This document shows, piece after piece, positions 52,173-62,720 of a stretch of 64,000 bases of DNA. This stretch comes from Zymoseptoria tritici IPO323 (taxonomy: Eukaryota; Ascomycota; Dothideomycetes; Mycosphaerellales; Mycosphaerellaceae): NCBI RefSeq assembly GCF_000219625.1, contig NC_018213.1:1916055-1980054 (forward strand). Reading direction: 5' to 3'. How positions within the stretch are numbered: the stretch's first letter is position 1; each line of letters starts with the position of its first letter. Under the pieces are notes generated by a model. The model ran no database searches. It was not told where the DNA came from and worked only from the letters and a program-made list of their open reading frames with translations. The translations under genes were made by a program, and so were the position numbers.

Positions 52173-53300
52173 TCACTTCTTCACTTTCTTCGGCGCAAAG
52201 ATACTATCGTTGGCTGGGCGCTTCCGCTTGAGCACACCAGCCTGTTGCGACGGCGTGGCGACGGGCGGCGAGGTCGCTTTTTGGTTTGGCGAGATGGCTG
52301 CTGCTGGAGGTGGCGCCATTCTGGAGGGACTTGACTTCACTTCTCTCTGGAGTTGAGCTTCCTTCGCCTTGGGCGCAGCAGAGGTGGTCAGAGCTCGCAA
52401 CTTTGCTTCATTGCCTTCCCGCTTCTTTTGTTCCGCTGCCGCGATAGCCATTGCCGCGGTTGATGCTGTGCCGTTGCGAGCTCCAGCACGAGCGGGAGCA
52501 CGGATGATGACATCCTTGGAATATCGCTGATGGTCGGCCATGATGGCTTGCTCGTGAGGAAGTAGCTTACGTGGCTGGATGCGGTGGTTGGCCTCCATCA
52601 TGGTAGTAGGGACATGTCGGATTTGCTGCTTGCCGGCGGCGAGCTTGCTGGCCGAATCTGGCCCGCGCATGGGCTGTCTCGTCGCTACCGCTCGATTTCT
52701 GGCGGCCTCTGCAGTCTGGCGACGGATGTTACCGATGGCGCTGAGACCGTTCTTGCTCGCTGAAGCCTGCCATGGGCGACCTCCATTGTTGGCGGTGCGA
52801 GCACGAGCGCGAGCATCAGCGCAGACACGAGCGTCGGTGATCGTACCAGCGAATGGCACGACAGATGGGACAAAGGTAGCAGAGTGTTCAGTCTTCGAGA
52901 CAGAAGCGCTGACAAGGCTCTTTCGGAGGGCATCTTCTTGTGCGGATTGCAAGAGCTCCTGGTCCTTCGTGAGCTTGCGGTAGACTTTCCACCAGCTGCG
53001 TGGATTCTTCGGCTCAATCCACTTCTTCTTGTAATCGGCGATGTCGCGAGCGATGAACTTCTTCCAGAGATCGGCGTCGGCGTCGGCAATCTGCGGACAC
53101 TTGACTTCCAGCGCGCGAAGTTGTTGCGGTTGGTGAATAGATTTAAGAAAACCTTCAGCGACTTCGTACGGCATGTCGGCGATGTCTGTAATGGCATCGA
53201 CGTTGCGTTGGAGGGTTCGGATAGCCATTTCGAACAATGTGGGTGTTGGATTCGGAGTCGGTAGTGGTTGTGAAATTGGTGCTGGTTTCGAAGTTGGCAT
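52173..53300 (-). CDS. ELA1: Elongin A family protein
   Basis: Single-exon, 375 residues from MPTSKPAP. The Elongin A domain is at about 25-115: TLQRNVDAITDIADMPYEVAEGFL, HQPQQLRALEVKCPQI, DLWKKFIARD. The rest is basic and low in complexity, ending in a nuclear-signal-like KRKRPAND...KKVKK. Fungal Ela1 joins Elc1 and Cul3 in the ubiquitin ligase that removes stalled RNA polymerase II. The frame can be extended 7 codons upstream only through a TTG, so the ATG at 53300 is used. It ends about 140 bases after the convergent tubulin cofactor A gene. Confidence 0.9.
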   Translation of the reverse strand: MPTSKPAPISQPLPTPNPTPTLFEMAIRTLQRNVDAITDIADMPYEVAEGFLKSIHQPQQLRALEVKCPQIADADADLWKKFIARDIADYKKKWIEPKNPRSWWKVYRKLTKDQELLQSAQEDALRKSLVSASVSKTEHSATFVPSVVPFAGTITDARVCADARARARTANNGGRPWQASASKNGLSAIGNIRRQTAEAARNRAVATRQPMRGPDSASKLAAGKQQIRHVPTTMMEANHRIQPRKLLPHEQAIMADHQRYSKDVIIRAPARAGARNGTASTAAMAIAAAEQKKREGNEAKLRALTTSAAPKAKEAQLQREVKSSPSRMAPPPAAAISPNQKATSPPVATPSQQAGVLKRKRPANDSIFAPKKVKK

Positions 53301-53741
53301 GACGGAAGACTTTTCGAGCAAACAGCTCGAAGTGTAGAGGCTGGAAATGCCAAGGATGAAGTTTTCTCGTATTGTCTATTTTCCTTATTGTTGTTGTCGA
53401 ATCCGTTTGTCGGTGGATCCGTGAAGCCTGACAGGGGTGCAAGACAGCAAGCAAACGAAGCGCTGCAACTAGCAATCGTGCTTCGAGATTCTCGTGTATT
53501 GCCGAACGTCGAAAGTGGCTCTCTGGTGTGTAATATATTGTCCAGACATTGATGGCAGTGGACGCCTGTTCCAATGTAGTGTCCCCCGCGGATTGTACCG
53601 GTGAATGTTCATGAGTGGGAGGAGGTGAAGTCGGTTTGTAAATTGTGGCAGGCCGGAAGCCGACGGTCCGCGTGAGCACATCAACTGATCAAATGCGTCC
53701 ACCTCGTCCTTTGTCAATCATCACCATCACAACGCACAACA
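53301..53741. other. Divergent intergenic, Elongin A / THO7-like
   Basis: Head-to-head promoters of two genes that act in RNA polymerase II transcription. No other feature is seen. Confidence 0.45.
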
Positions 53742-54829
53742 ATGGCAGACGTCGAACTGAGACCGCTGCCGGAGCAGGCTCAAGAAGGTATGGTACACGA
53801 TGCACTGATACTACTGATCGAGCTTCTGACTGTCTTCAAGATGCCCTCCATGCGGCCAGACTTCTGTCAGTAGAAGAACGACCATTCCAGCGCGTGACAA
53901 AAACCCTGCTCGCGTCCAACTCGCTCCTCCGCCCGTCGCTCACCTACCTACCCTCACCTCCTCCCGAAGGCGAAGATGACTACGACTCCTCCCGCGTCGA
54001 GCGCTTCCGCGAAGATGTGCTACTCGACTTTGCCAATCTCGAAAGCAGCATCACTCGCATCCAGCTGATCCTCTCCTCTAACCAACGCGAGCGAGAACGC
54101 TATGCGGCTGAGAAAGCCAAGATTCTGGAGACCGCGCAGGCGGTGCGGGACAACACCGTTGAGCTCCGTGCTCACCTCGTCGAAGCGCAGGCAGTGCTGG
54201 AGCGAAGGAAAGGCTACGATCTGATGGCGACCAAAATTCTCGACGACACGAAATTGAAGAGCCGCGATGACGCTCGGGCGGATATCGAGAAATTGGAGAA
54301 GGAAATCGCGAATCTGCAGGACGAAAGCGCGGAGTATGAAGTCACATGGGTCTCTAGGAGGGAACAATTCGACAACATCGTGCGCGAAGGAGAGGCGATG
54401 GTGCGCGCGATCAAAGGCATCAAGGACGACCCGGAGCCGGAGAAGGACGAGAATATGGAAGACGCGGAGGACGATGGAGAGGATGGTGTCAAGGCGAATA
54501 CGAGCAGGATGAATTCGCCCGGTGCTGATGGCAGGTCGCCTCGTCCGGCTGACACGGGAAATGCTACGCCAATGGTCGAAAGCGGAGAGGGTGGCGGTGC
54601 AACGCCCGCTCGACCTACAAATCGATTGCTGGATGTGGACGAGGCGACGAGATCGAGCAGTCGAACCGGTTCACCGCTTGCGCAGCCGGTGCAGATGCCG
54701 GATGATGTGGATATGACCGAAGGCGGGACCGCGGAATCGCGGCCATCGACTGCGCATGGTCTAGAGGCTTCAGCTGATCAAGCTGGTACTCCTATGGCCG
54801 ACGTGGCTGAGAGCATGGACGAATCTTAA
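53742..54829 (+). CDS. THO complex subunit 7-like protein
   Basis: Two exons, 53742-53787 and 53841-54829, giving 344 residues. The THOC7/Mft1-type region opens at the splice: ALHAARLLSVEERPFQRVTKTLL, then a long coiled coil (LDFANLESSITRIQLILSSNQRE..., RADIEKLEKEIANLQDES). The C-terminal 130 residues are acidic and disordered (DENMEDAEDDGEDG, Ser/Pro runs), making it longer than the animal subunit. The THO complex couples transcription to mRNA export. The 53-bp intron (donor GTATGG, branch CTGAC, acceptor TTCAAG) joins a 15-residue first exon; without it no ATG precedes the domain in good context. Confidence 0.88.
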
Positions 54830-56063
54830 TCTTAGACCATGAAGAGACACCCAAATGTTGGAGCTCGAGAGTGCGGTGGCAGCGCTCACCGGTGATTTTC
54901 CGGCGGTTACCGACATGCGTGCCCATAAGTTACGTCAAGAAAGCACCTGCCGAGATATCCGTTCTCGATGCTTGTCGACCTCCTCATTGGGACAATGTAG
55001 GCTCGAGCGTTGGCAATCAAAAAGGAAGTAAAAATATGTATCCTGAGTACTGGAACCCCGGGCCGGCCTTTGAATGAGAATTCGACCTCGCCGAGCTCGC
55101 CGAGCTAGCATTAAAAAGAGGATATCGATTGAGTTGTATCACGGCCATTCGTGCGTGCAGTGCAGGAGTGAGGTTACACAGGCTGTCCCGTGCACACAAG
55201 GATGGCGCCGGAATAGCGACACTCATCATCAGTGTCTGCAGCGTAGTCCTTTCAACGGTGTGCTTTGACCACACGACATGGGATTTCTGAATCGGAATTT
55301 GTTGCTCACGTTTCATCGGCATCTCCGATTTTGCCTGTGCTCATTCCGAAGGTCCTGGATTCGCAACACGCGGACAGACGTCCCATCTCAGTCGCAAATG
55401 TCAACGGCTGTAATGGATGTCTGGCGCATATGTACACCGCCGCACCGCTTCGGGGGTCAATGCTGGTGCCGCTGTCCTGATGCTGGTTCGTCCGACCCAG
55501 GAGTCCCAAGACCACGGCAAAGCTCTTGAAGCGGCTTTCTGTCTGGAGATGGATCTACAGTATACATTCAGCCCTCCTTGCGCACACGACTGGTGCCCAG
55601 ACGTTTTCCGCCCGCGTTCGCGACGCGTGACGACAATGGATGGCATTCGAACGCGAAAGAATACCAGTTGTCTTCTTTCGAACACATCGTGAAAGGCTTC
55701 GCCCAAGCCAATGCGTCACTCGTCTCATCATGGACCTACGGACTGGATCCCCATCCTGCACACAAGAGGTTCCCTTCCTGTGAAAAGTCAATCAATGCCC
55801 ATCGGCACGATTTGACAAGTCTTGAGGTCATCATGTTGGCTATGCATCGACAAAAAAACTACGCCGCGGTGCAAAGGAGCAGCGGGGCAGTGCAGGCGTG
55901 GTGTCGTTGCTCATACCAATTGGCAACATTGGCAACGTGGCCGCAACAGCATGACGACGGATGTGAACATCCGGCATTACGTGGGGAATCCTGATGCGAA
56001 GATGCGAAGAGCGAGGGCATCCCCAACTTCGAAGCCATATTCCAAATTGCAGAAGGCCTCCGT
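54830..56063. other. Gene-poor stretch before the duplicated secreted-protein block
   Basis: About 1.2 kb with only short frames (largest 138 codons at 55578-55994), none with a domain or signal peptide. Nothing else is recognised. Confidence 0.4.
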
Positions 56064-56320
56064 AGTCCGAGACTGTCTCGTACGCCGGGTATTCGTCCAT
56101 TCCACACTGGCTACGACAACCGCTGACCTTGTATGCTTTGCTCTGTAGTCAGCCTCGAGCCGATTGCTACTGCTAAGCGTGTCGCAAACGACAATCACGC
56201 GGCCGACCAGATGTACGTCTTTCAGCACTGCTCATCACCCTGAATTTCTGGCTGACCTACGTCTGTAGACTCAACATGACTGATGTCACTCGCTTCCATC
56301 TCCCGGATCATTTCAGAGCT
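56064..56320 (+). pseudogene. Copy C of the small-secreted-protein locus, 3' part only
   Basis: This stretch matches the part of copy B downstream of its signal-peptide exon: GTCCGAGACTGTCTCG, an intron-like end (GCTGACC...CTGTAG at about 56151), CCTCGAGCCGATTGCTACTGCTAAG, a donor GTACGT near 56213, an acceptor CTGTAG near 56269, and GATGTCACTCGC. No exon with a signal peptide was found upstream, so it looks like a truncated relic. Equivalents in copies A and B keep the order and the exon-intron signals. Confidence 0.5.
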
Positions 56321-57100
56321 ACATACACACATCAAATCGAAAGCCTTGCTTCCCAACGAGGATCGTGTGCTCATGTGCAACGTGGTGAGGTCTGTACAAT
56401 CTGTTCTCCGCAAACAAATCCTGTCTCCAAAGCAAGAACAGGTGTTCAGCGTCTCCGAGCCAGTCTCACCTGGACAAGACGTCGGTACCTGCCCGGTCCG
56501 GGCAACGACCTGGTCCGCGGAAGCCAGCGATAAGTCCGGCATTCACGAGACAGTCAGACAGTCTGCATAGGAGGTGAAGGTCATTGCCTCACCCTGCAGT
56601 TCTGTCGGCCAAGGGTGGCCCCGGGACTCTCGTCATCGCTGCCTGTAGAATTGACCGTCAGACGAAGCTCGCACCGCTGTTGCACACACGAACGAGTGGG
56701 TCGACCTCTAGCGCCAGTCGTTGACGTGTGAGCAACTGACGATGCGACGAAGGACGACTTCAGGGCGGCGAGCGAGGGCCTCTAAAACGAATCGTTGACT
56801 GCGTATTCGTCGTTCTACAGGGCAGCTGTAATCCCGTTGGTCTTCATCGTATCCCAGAGTCGCAAAGAACCGGATCTCGGCGGCTCACATCCCTTCATCC
56901 TCGTAATCGTCCAGGTCACCCGGTAATGTCGTCAAGCACGTCACCGCCGGCGCTCGCGGTATGATATACCTCGTCCCACCCGAACCCTTCCTCTGCTCTT
57001 TTTGCCCACGCCAGCCTCGACTACCACAGTCTGCAACAGCCACTGCGAACTGATACAAGCAACACCACTACAAACAACATCAATCGAGAAAAATCCCACC
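56321..57100. other. Intergenic before copy A
   Basis: No gene is seen. The last 150 bases are A/C-rich leader sequence before the start codon at 57101. Confidence 0.4.
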
Positions 57101-57268
57101 ATGCAATTCAAGACCCTCGCCACCCTTGTCTTCTCAACCATGGCCGCCATCGCCGCCGCCAACCCCAAGCCAAACCCCGTCGGTGCCATCCTTCCACGAA
57201 GCACTCCGTGCCAGTACTACGGTACCCCACTGTGCGATCCCAGTAGGGGAGGTGACTGCTTCTGCTAA
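57101..57268 (+). CDS. Small secreted protein, copy A (PKPNPV family)
   Basis: A 55-residue frame with a clear signal peptide (MQFKTLATLVFSTMAAIAAA), then NPKPNPVGAILPR, a possible Kex2-type processing site before STPC, and a four-cysteine tail ending in DCFC. The start context (CACCATGC) is good. The frame may be the whole gene or only exon 1: donor- and acceptor-like sites further downstream (GTGAGT near 57311, CAG at 57370) align with sites in copies B and C. No known family is recognised. An effector or antimicrobial role is speculation from size, secretion signal and cysteines. Confidence 0.55.
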   Translation: MQFKTLATLVFSTMAAIAAANPKPNPVGAILPRSTPCQYYGTPLCDPSRGGDCFC

Positions 57269-57640
57269 GCATCGTCGTGTTCGGCAACGCGAGCGCTACG
57301 ACTGCGAACTACTGTGAGTCCCTGTGCCCTGTCGCACGTCTCGACTGTCCAGCTGACTTTGGCGAAACAGATCCAATTCAACTTACCTCCTGGTTGACCA
57401 ATGTTACTCATTCTCCATCCTGGATCACCAATGTCAATCCTTTCATTGGTTCAACCTGCAGACGAGCTTCGGTGCAGCGATTTCGCACTGCTCCTTGCAC
57501 CCAATGTACCGGTTTTGTTCCAAGTGGTGGCGACAGAGGTAGACAGCTTGAGAAGATATGCTGCTCAATGGTGTACTGGGTATCAGCTCTGAAACAATAC
57601 GTCTTGCTCGGTCATCTGTCCAGCTCACAGACGTCTATCG
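57269..57640 (+). other. Downstream part of copy A, homologous to copies B and C
   Basis: Shares with copy B the donor GTGAGT after about 45 bases, an acceptor about 60 bases later, the repeated GATCACCAATGTCA/TGTTACTCATTC words, GCAGACGAGCTTC, and ATCTGTCCAGCTCACA at the end. It is either further exons or 3' UTR of the family. Confidence 0.5.
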
Positions 57641-60386
57641 TTTTCACCGCACGCCTTGTGAGATTTGCTTCCGTTTCGAAGTTGCCTTTGAACAGCAGCG
57701 GGCTTCCTGGCGTGTCTGCCCGGATTCCCGGAGGTGTGCTGCCGGTTGCTTTGCATGACTTCTTGCGTAGGAGGACGAACATCATGAGTTGTTGATCAGG
57801 TACAAGACAATGCATTCCACCGGTTTCTGAAAGTCAACACACCCTCAAACCTTCGCGGGCGGCCGACGGCCAGCACGGGTGCACGAAGTCAAAAGTTATG
57901 CAGAATTACTCGTGTTTACGTGCTGGCAGGGCGGCAGATGTCTGTCAGCAGCTTAATCGTGCTAGTCGACGTCGCGAGTGGTTAGAATCTGTAAAGTTCA
58001 GCTTCTAGGCGTGCACGGGCTGTGTACAGTGTGTAGAAGCTCACACATGATGTGTGAGCGCTCACACACGTTTACACTTTTTAAACTAAACTTTCACGAA
58101 ACACGCTGTCTAATTGGAAGCGGCTAACAGCCCCCTGCCCTCCGCTGACCGTCCGCGAAGCTGCGGATAACAGCCCCAGATCCCGTGTGATTCGAGCTGC
58201 ATTAAGTTTGAACTTAGTTCGTGTGTGAGAGCTGTGTTTAACTTTCAGAAACCGGTGGATTCAGACGCGACGAGGAGCGACATCCACCGGGCGGAAGCGG
58301 ACAGGGAATGAACTCTCTCCGGAAAGTTTGAAGCTGCCTTATTACTAGATACACGAACTGACTTCTTGCCGGAAGTGGTACAGGGGAAGTTCGTCGTACA
58401 TCCCGACCCAGTTGCGGTCCCGGCTACTGGACGCAGCCCGTGCCCGAACGCTGGACGCAAAGACTGCGTCGCCCAAGACTATTGTCACTGCTAAGCAAGC
58501 ATGTCATATTTGACACAAATGCTTAGAATGTAACAAGGTATGTCTATGCGTGCAGCACTTGGAGTCCTGCTATGGATCTCTCAGCTGATCAAGACCAGAT
58601 TTGATTCATTCCGCGGTACATCGGTGTCCGGCTCCTGGTACCATTTCTTCACTCAATCATGCATCCGTCATCGCGCTCTCGCGGACAGCTTGCTCTTGCG
58701 TGGTCCTGAAAGCTGGTGGTATGCTCAGGCTTTGCGGCCGAGCTTCGGTGAAGAGGGCGGGTTCTATCGCCCTGCATGGATTACATAGCCAAATGGAAAG
58801 TCGGTATCGAGCAATGTGATGTCCATGTGCGTGAACGTGACCGTCGTCCACAGACAAGAACTCAGCGCTGTCCAATGCTCATAGCCCCATCGGTCCAAGG
58901 CTCCCTTGTGGACTCATGTCATCGGGTTCCACCTCTGGGCGCGGCAGCAAGAGAGTTCCGTGGTGTACCCCAAGGGATGTTTTTGACTTCTGGCCTTGCT
59001 CCTGTATGCCAATACGGTAAACGGGCTTTCGATGCTGACTGCTGACTCGTCCGACAGGAAACTCTCACAGCGAAGTCCTTCGATCTGCCCTCTTTTATAT
59101 CCTCACTGCTATAATCTGCCTGTCTTGCGTATGCAGGAATGACTGGTGCCAACACCACCAACTTCCTGCATCTTTACAAGAACCATGCGCGGATGAATCT
59201 CAGAGCTGTATTTACTCTTCATGTGGCCGGCACTCTGTGGAAGTTGTTCCCAACCTGACCTGTCATCCGGCCTTGTGGACATACAGACTATATCCTGCAT
59301 GCGGCGATAGCGCTTACGACCGTGAAGAACTCGACCAATGCCCAATGTGGGCAAGATTGGCTCGGAAAATGCTTGACGGTCTCAACAAAACCCGCTGATC
59401 AGAGGTCCTGCCAACATAGAAGACGTGGCCCTTGCTGTGGAGGTCGGAAAAGCGTGGAAACGCATCGACGAGATCAGCTTCAGGCCCTGGACAGGTAACG
59501 TAATCATGTCGCTCAGGCCGGGTCTCCACGGGCAGCGTTCGTGCACGTCCTCACGCTGTCGAGTCTTGTCGTGTATCCGGGAAGGTACAGCTCGTGGACT
59601 GCCTCGGTGCTTCGTGTCGTGCCTTCATCGGGCTGGTAACGTCAAAATTTCTTGCTCGATTGGCTTCGAAGCGTGCAGGGGGCGAACATCAATTCTCGCT
59701 TTGTGGAGAACTTGTAGGAATCGTAGCTTCTGCCGGAATAAGCCTTGCTGTTTAGAACTCAATCGGTGCGTGTTTTGGACAGGAGACGGTAGGTGTGTGT
59801 TGGGTCGAGAATGCCTGACATCAATTCCAGCAAGACCCGTTGACAAGGTATCGCGAGGCAGTGCAAAGTGGCAGCTTATTCGCCGTGGACAACTCAATCG
59901 AAATCTCATTTGGGCAGGAACTCGCGATTTTCGAGAGCTTTCGATGGCTTATTGATGAAGTGCCGTCCGCTCTTGGAAGTCAGGGCATCTGCACGGTGGG
60001 AACACCACCTGTGACGTTCTCCCGGGTCCTTTAGTGGGACTGTGGGAGCGGACACCCATCCTTGCCTCGAGGACAGGGGCCTGGACAAGAAGGTTGCTGT
60101 CGAGAACTCAACTCTATCGACGCCTGCTTTTGCGCAGAAATCGACGATCTCACGATCCAATGGCTCGGAAAAGTCGGTATCCTGTTCAAGGATTAGCGAC
60201 TGGTTCTTGCTTTCGGAGCATAGCCTGCGAAACTGGATCACCCTATCAATCAAATTCGAACCGCAGCACATAAGAATTGATCTCGCATTCATATTCGATA
60301 TTTTCCTTCTCTTCCAACTCCAAGCCAACAGTCTATCACAACTGCCGCAAGCCACGCCAAACACAAACACAACGCACAGCTTCACC
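57641..60386. other. Gene-poor spacer between copies A and B
   Basis: About 2.7 kb without a recognised gene. It holds a perfect inverted repeat at 58039-58059 and scattered CTCACAC/GTGTGAG words around 58035-58230. Open frames up to 195 codons on both strands have no domain. Confidence 0.4.
58039..58059. repeat. Perfect inverted repeat, 10-bp arms
   Basis: GCTCACACAT and ATGTGTGAGC flank a single G. A third CTCACACA lies 10 bases further on. It could form a cruciform or bind a dimeric protein. Confidence 0.8.
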
Positions 60387-60629
60387 ATGCACTTCTCCAC
60401 CCTCACCACTCTTCTCATCACACTGGCCGCCCTCGCAGTCGCGGACCCGATCGCCAAGCCCAAGCCAAACCCCGTCGCTCAAAACGCCCCTCCAGGACGC
60501 AGCGAGTGTCCAAAGGCCGGACTGCCAGACTGGCAAGTTCCTGAAAGTGCAAGGCTTGCAGCGTCCGAGACTGTCTCGGGCTGTGAGGTCTTGGGCTCAT
60601 CCAGTCGTCATTGTCTGAGCGTCCGCTGA
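60387..60629 (+). CDS. Small secreted protein, copy B (PKPNPV family)
   Basis: The unspliced reading gives 80 residues: a signal peptide (LTTLLITLAALAVA), then DPIAKPKPNPV shared with copy A, and three cysteines. An alternative is that the gene is spliced: a very good intron end (CGCTGACC...GTTTAG at about 60652) and a later intron (donor GTGAGT near 60727, acceptor GATAG near 60784) match copies A and C in position. The donor of the first intron is unclear, so the C-terminal part of the protein is uncertain. The signal peptide and PKPNPV pairing with copy A are secure. Confidence 0.5.
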   Translation: MHFSTLTTLLITLAALAVADPIAKPKPNPVAQNAPPGRSECPKAGLPDWQVPESARLAASETVSGCEVLGSSSRHCLSVR

Positions 60630-61135
60630 CCGTTGTGCCCTTCGGCGTTTAGTGTCCCTCGAGCCGACTGCCACTGCTAGGTGTGTCGCACCTCATGCAT
60701 CATCGACACCAACGACCCGAACTGCCGTGAGTCATCCTGCACTGCTTCACGCCTATGACTATTTGACTGACCTTGACGGGATAGAATCACCACTTTCTCG
60801 GATGATCGACGTCACTCATTCCATTTTCCGGATCACCGATGTCACTCGTCACACTTTCGAACCATCAAGGTCACTCGTCACAGTTCCCGGATCAACATCA
60901 ACATCAATGCCATTCTACCATCTCCCGGACCTCCGATGTTCGGCTACTTGAGCCGCGATTTCAAGACGGTGGTCAAGCCAAGTTTCGCAGACGAGCTTCA
61001 GCGAAACGATTTTGCACTTTTGGGTATCTTGAGAGTAGCGGCGAACATGATGTACGATTTGAGTCCTGCAAAGATGTATAGTCAGCTCTGTACAAAGAAT
61101 CCCGTTCGGACATCTGCCCAGCTCACAAGTGACTC
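60630..61135 (+). other. Downstream part of copy B
   Basis: Contains the conserved block CCTCGAGCCGACTGCCACTGCTAG, a donor and acceptor pair, several GATGTCACTCGTCAC-like words in loose tandem (60810-60910), GCAGACGAGCTTC near 60990 and ATCTGCCCAGCTCACA near 61112, all shared with copy A in the same order. Confidence 0.5.
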
Positions 61136-61173
61136 CTGTCCAGTGTGCTGTCTCACTGCCCTGTTGTCCTTTG

Positions 61174-61280
61174 ACCGCTGATGTCCTTCTATCGCCTGTT
61201 TCCTTAGTATCGCTGATGTCCTCTGATCGCTGAAGTCCTCTGAGCGCTGATGTCCTTCGACCACTGATGTCCTGTGACCG
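61174..61280. repeat. 17-bp minisatellite, six units
   Basis: Six consecutive units of about 17 bases of the form A-[TC]-CGCTGATGTCCT-C/T-TG with 1-5 differences each (ACCGCTGATGTCCTTCT, ATCGCTGATGTCCTCTG, ATCGCTGAAGTCCTCTG, AGCGCTGATGTCCTTCG). It follows copy B directly and is non-coding in the called models. Confidence 0.8.
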
Positions 61281-61547
61281 GAGGCGAGGTCCTTGGGAGC
61301 TTGTTGGAGTCAACTGTACAGTTGTGATGATACCTACGCTCCGTCATGATGAAGCACAAACAGCTTGGATGTGCACATTGGCCAGCTGAGACCTTCGATT
61401 CAGGTCCTGTGATGGAGTCATTCTGCCGAAGCTACTTTACAAACCCTCCGTGGAGCATGAGAACAGTTACGCACCCACTTCGCTTTGGCCTCGCTTCACT
61501 GCTTCGCTCGCCGACGATAAACTCACAGCATCTGTCCGCGCGTCCGT
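61281..61547. other. 3' flank of PRE2
   Basis: Nothing else is recognised. Confidence 0.4.
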
Positions 61548-62455
61548 CTAATCCAAGTTCGCCGTGACGTTCGAAAATTCGCCCTTCTCCAGCTTCGTCT
61601 TCCAGAAGATCGGGTTGGTGTCGCTGAATCCGTGCTTGACCCATCCATCCTCCTTCACGTGGTATAGGTTGATGAAACCTCCCGAGTACGCGTCTCTGTG
61701 CGTAGCCGCCAGGATACTTCGTCGACCCAACTCCAACGCCGCATCGTCCTCCAAATCGTAGCTGTACTCCGCGTCGAGCACGCCGTACGCGAATGTCTGA
61801 CCGGACCCAACACAGAACAAGTTGCCCGCCAACCGTGTGCCGTCGCTGTCGATGTAGTAGAGCGCTGGTCCCTCTGATGGTGTCACGCCCGCGCACATGG
61901 TGCCCATGCTGAGGCCCATGCCCTTGTAGCTGTAGACGAGGTTGGCGAGGATTTTGGATGCGGCGGCGACGGAAATGCGGCGCTTGTGGCGGAGTTCGTG
62001 GAGACGACATTGCATACCGAGGTATGCGAGCCAGTATTGGCAATCCTGTGATGGGTAGATGTTAGATGTGATGCCCTGCGTTTGTATGTTTGAGATGTCC
62101 CACTTACAGCTGCTCCTCCGGCCATGGTACCCAACAGACAGCTGTTGATCTCGATGACCTTCTTCACCGTCTGACTTGCAATCCAGTTTCCTGCTGTTGC
62201 TCGAGAATCTGTGGCGACGATGATGCCGCCCTTGAAGCGGAAGGCGAGTGTGGTGGTTCCGTGGGCGATCTTGATAGGGCAATTTGGGTTCGAGGCATCA
62301 TCGGTCATTGCGCGCAGCCATGATTGCGATGAGGCGATTGGAGGGAGGGCGAACTTCAGGGAGAGTGGCGGTGCGAGGTCGGTGTTGATCTGTTCGGTGT
62401 CGTCCAGGTCCTCGGTGTGTGATGGTTGGCTGTATTGAGCCACGAGGGTGTCCAT
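61548..62455 (-). CDS. PRE2: Proteasome subunit beta type-5
   Basis: Two exons on the minus strand, 62455-62108 and 62045-61548, giving 281 residues. A 66-residue propeptide precedes the autocatalytic Gly-Thr at [11 protein letters not shown], so the mature enzyme starts at Thr67. The other active-site residues are in place: Asp17 in VATDSRA and Lys33 in SQTVKK (mature numbering), plus [15 protein letters not shown] and [11 protein letters not shown]. This is the chymotrypsin-like subunit of the 20S core. The 62-bp intron has GTAAGT and ATCACAG in phase 0. Confidence 0.95.
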
Positions 62456-62720
62456 GGTTGAGGAGGTGTGGCGATGTTGTCGAGGTGATGGAGTGGAAGG
62501 TACAGGGTGGACGAGAGGATGGAATTCGTGTCGGAAGTTGTGTTGATGTTGATGTCGAGATAGATGATGAAGTCAAGCTTGGAGCTCTGAAGGCAGGAGC
62601 AGCTGTCGCGTTCGACAGGAGCGAGGTCCGAGTGGCCCGTGCTTTTTGCTTGGACGACTGACTTCCTTCTTGACCATTCACAACCGTCGAGCCAACGATC
62701 ACAATACCGAGATATGCAAC

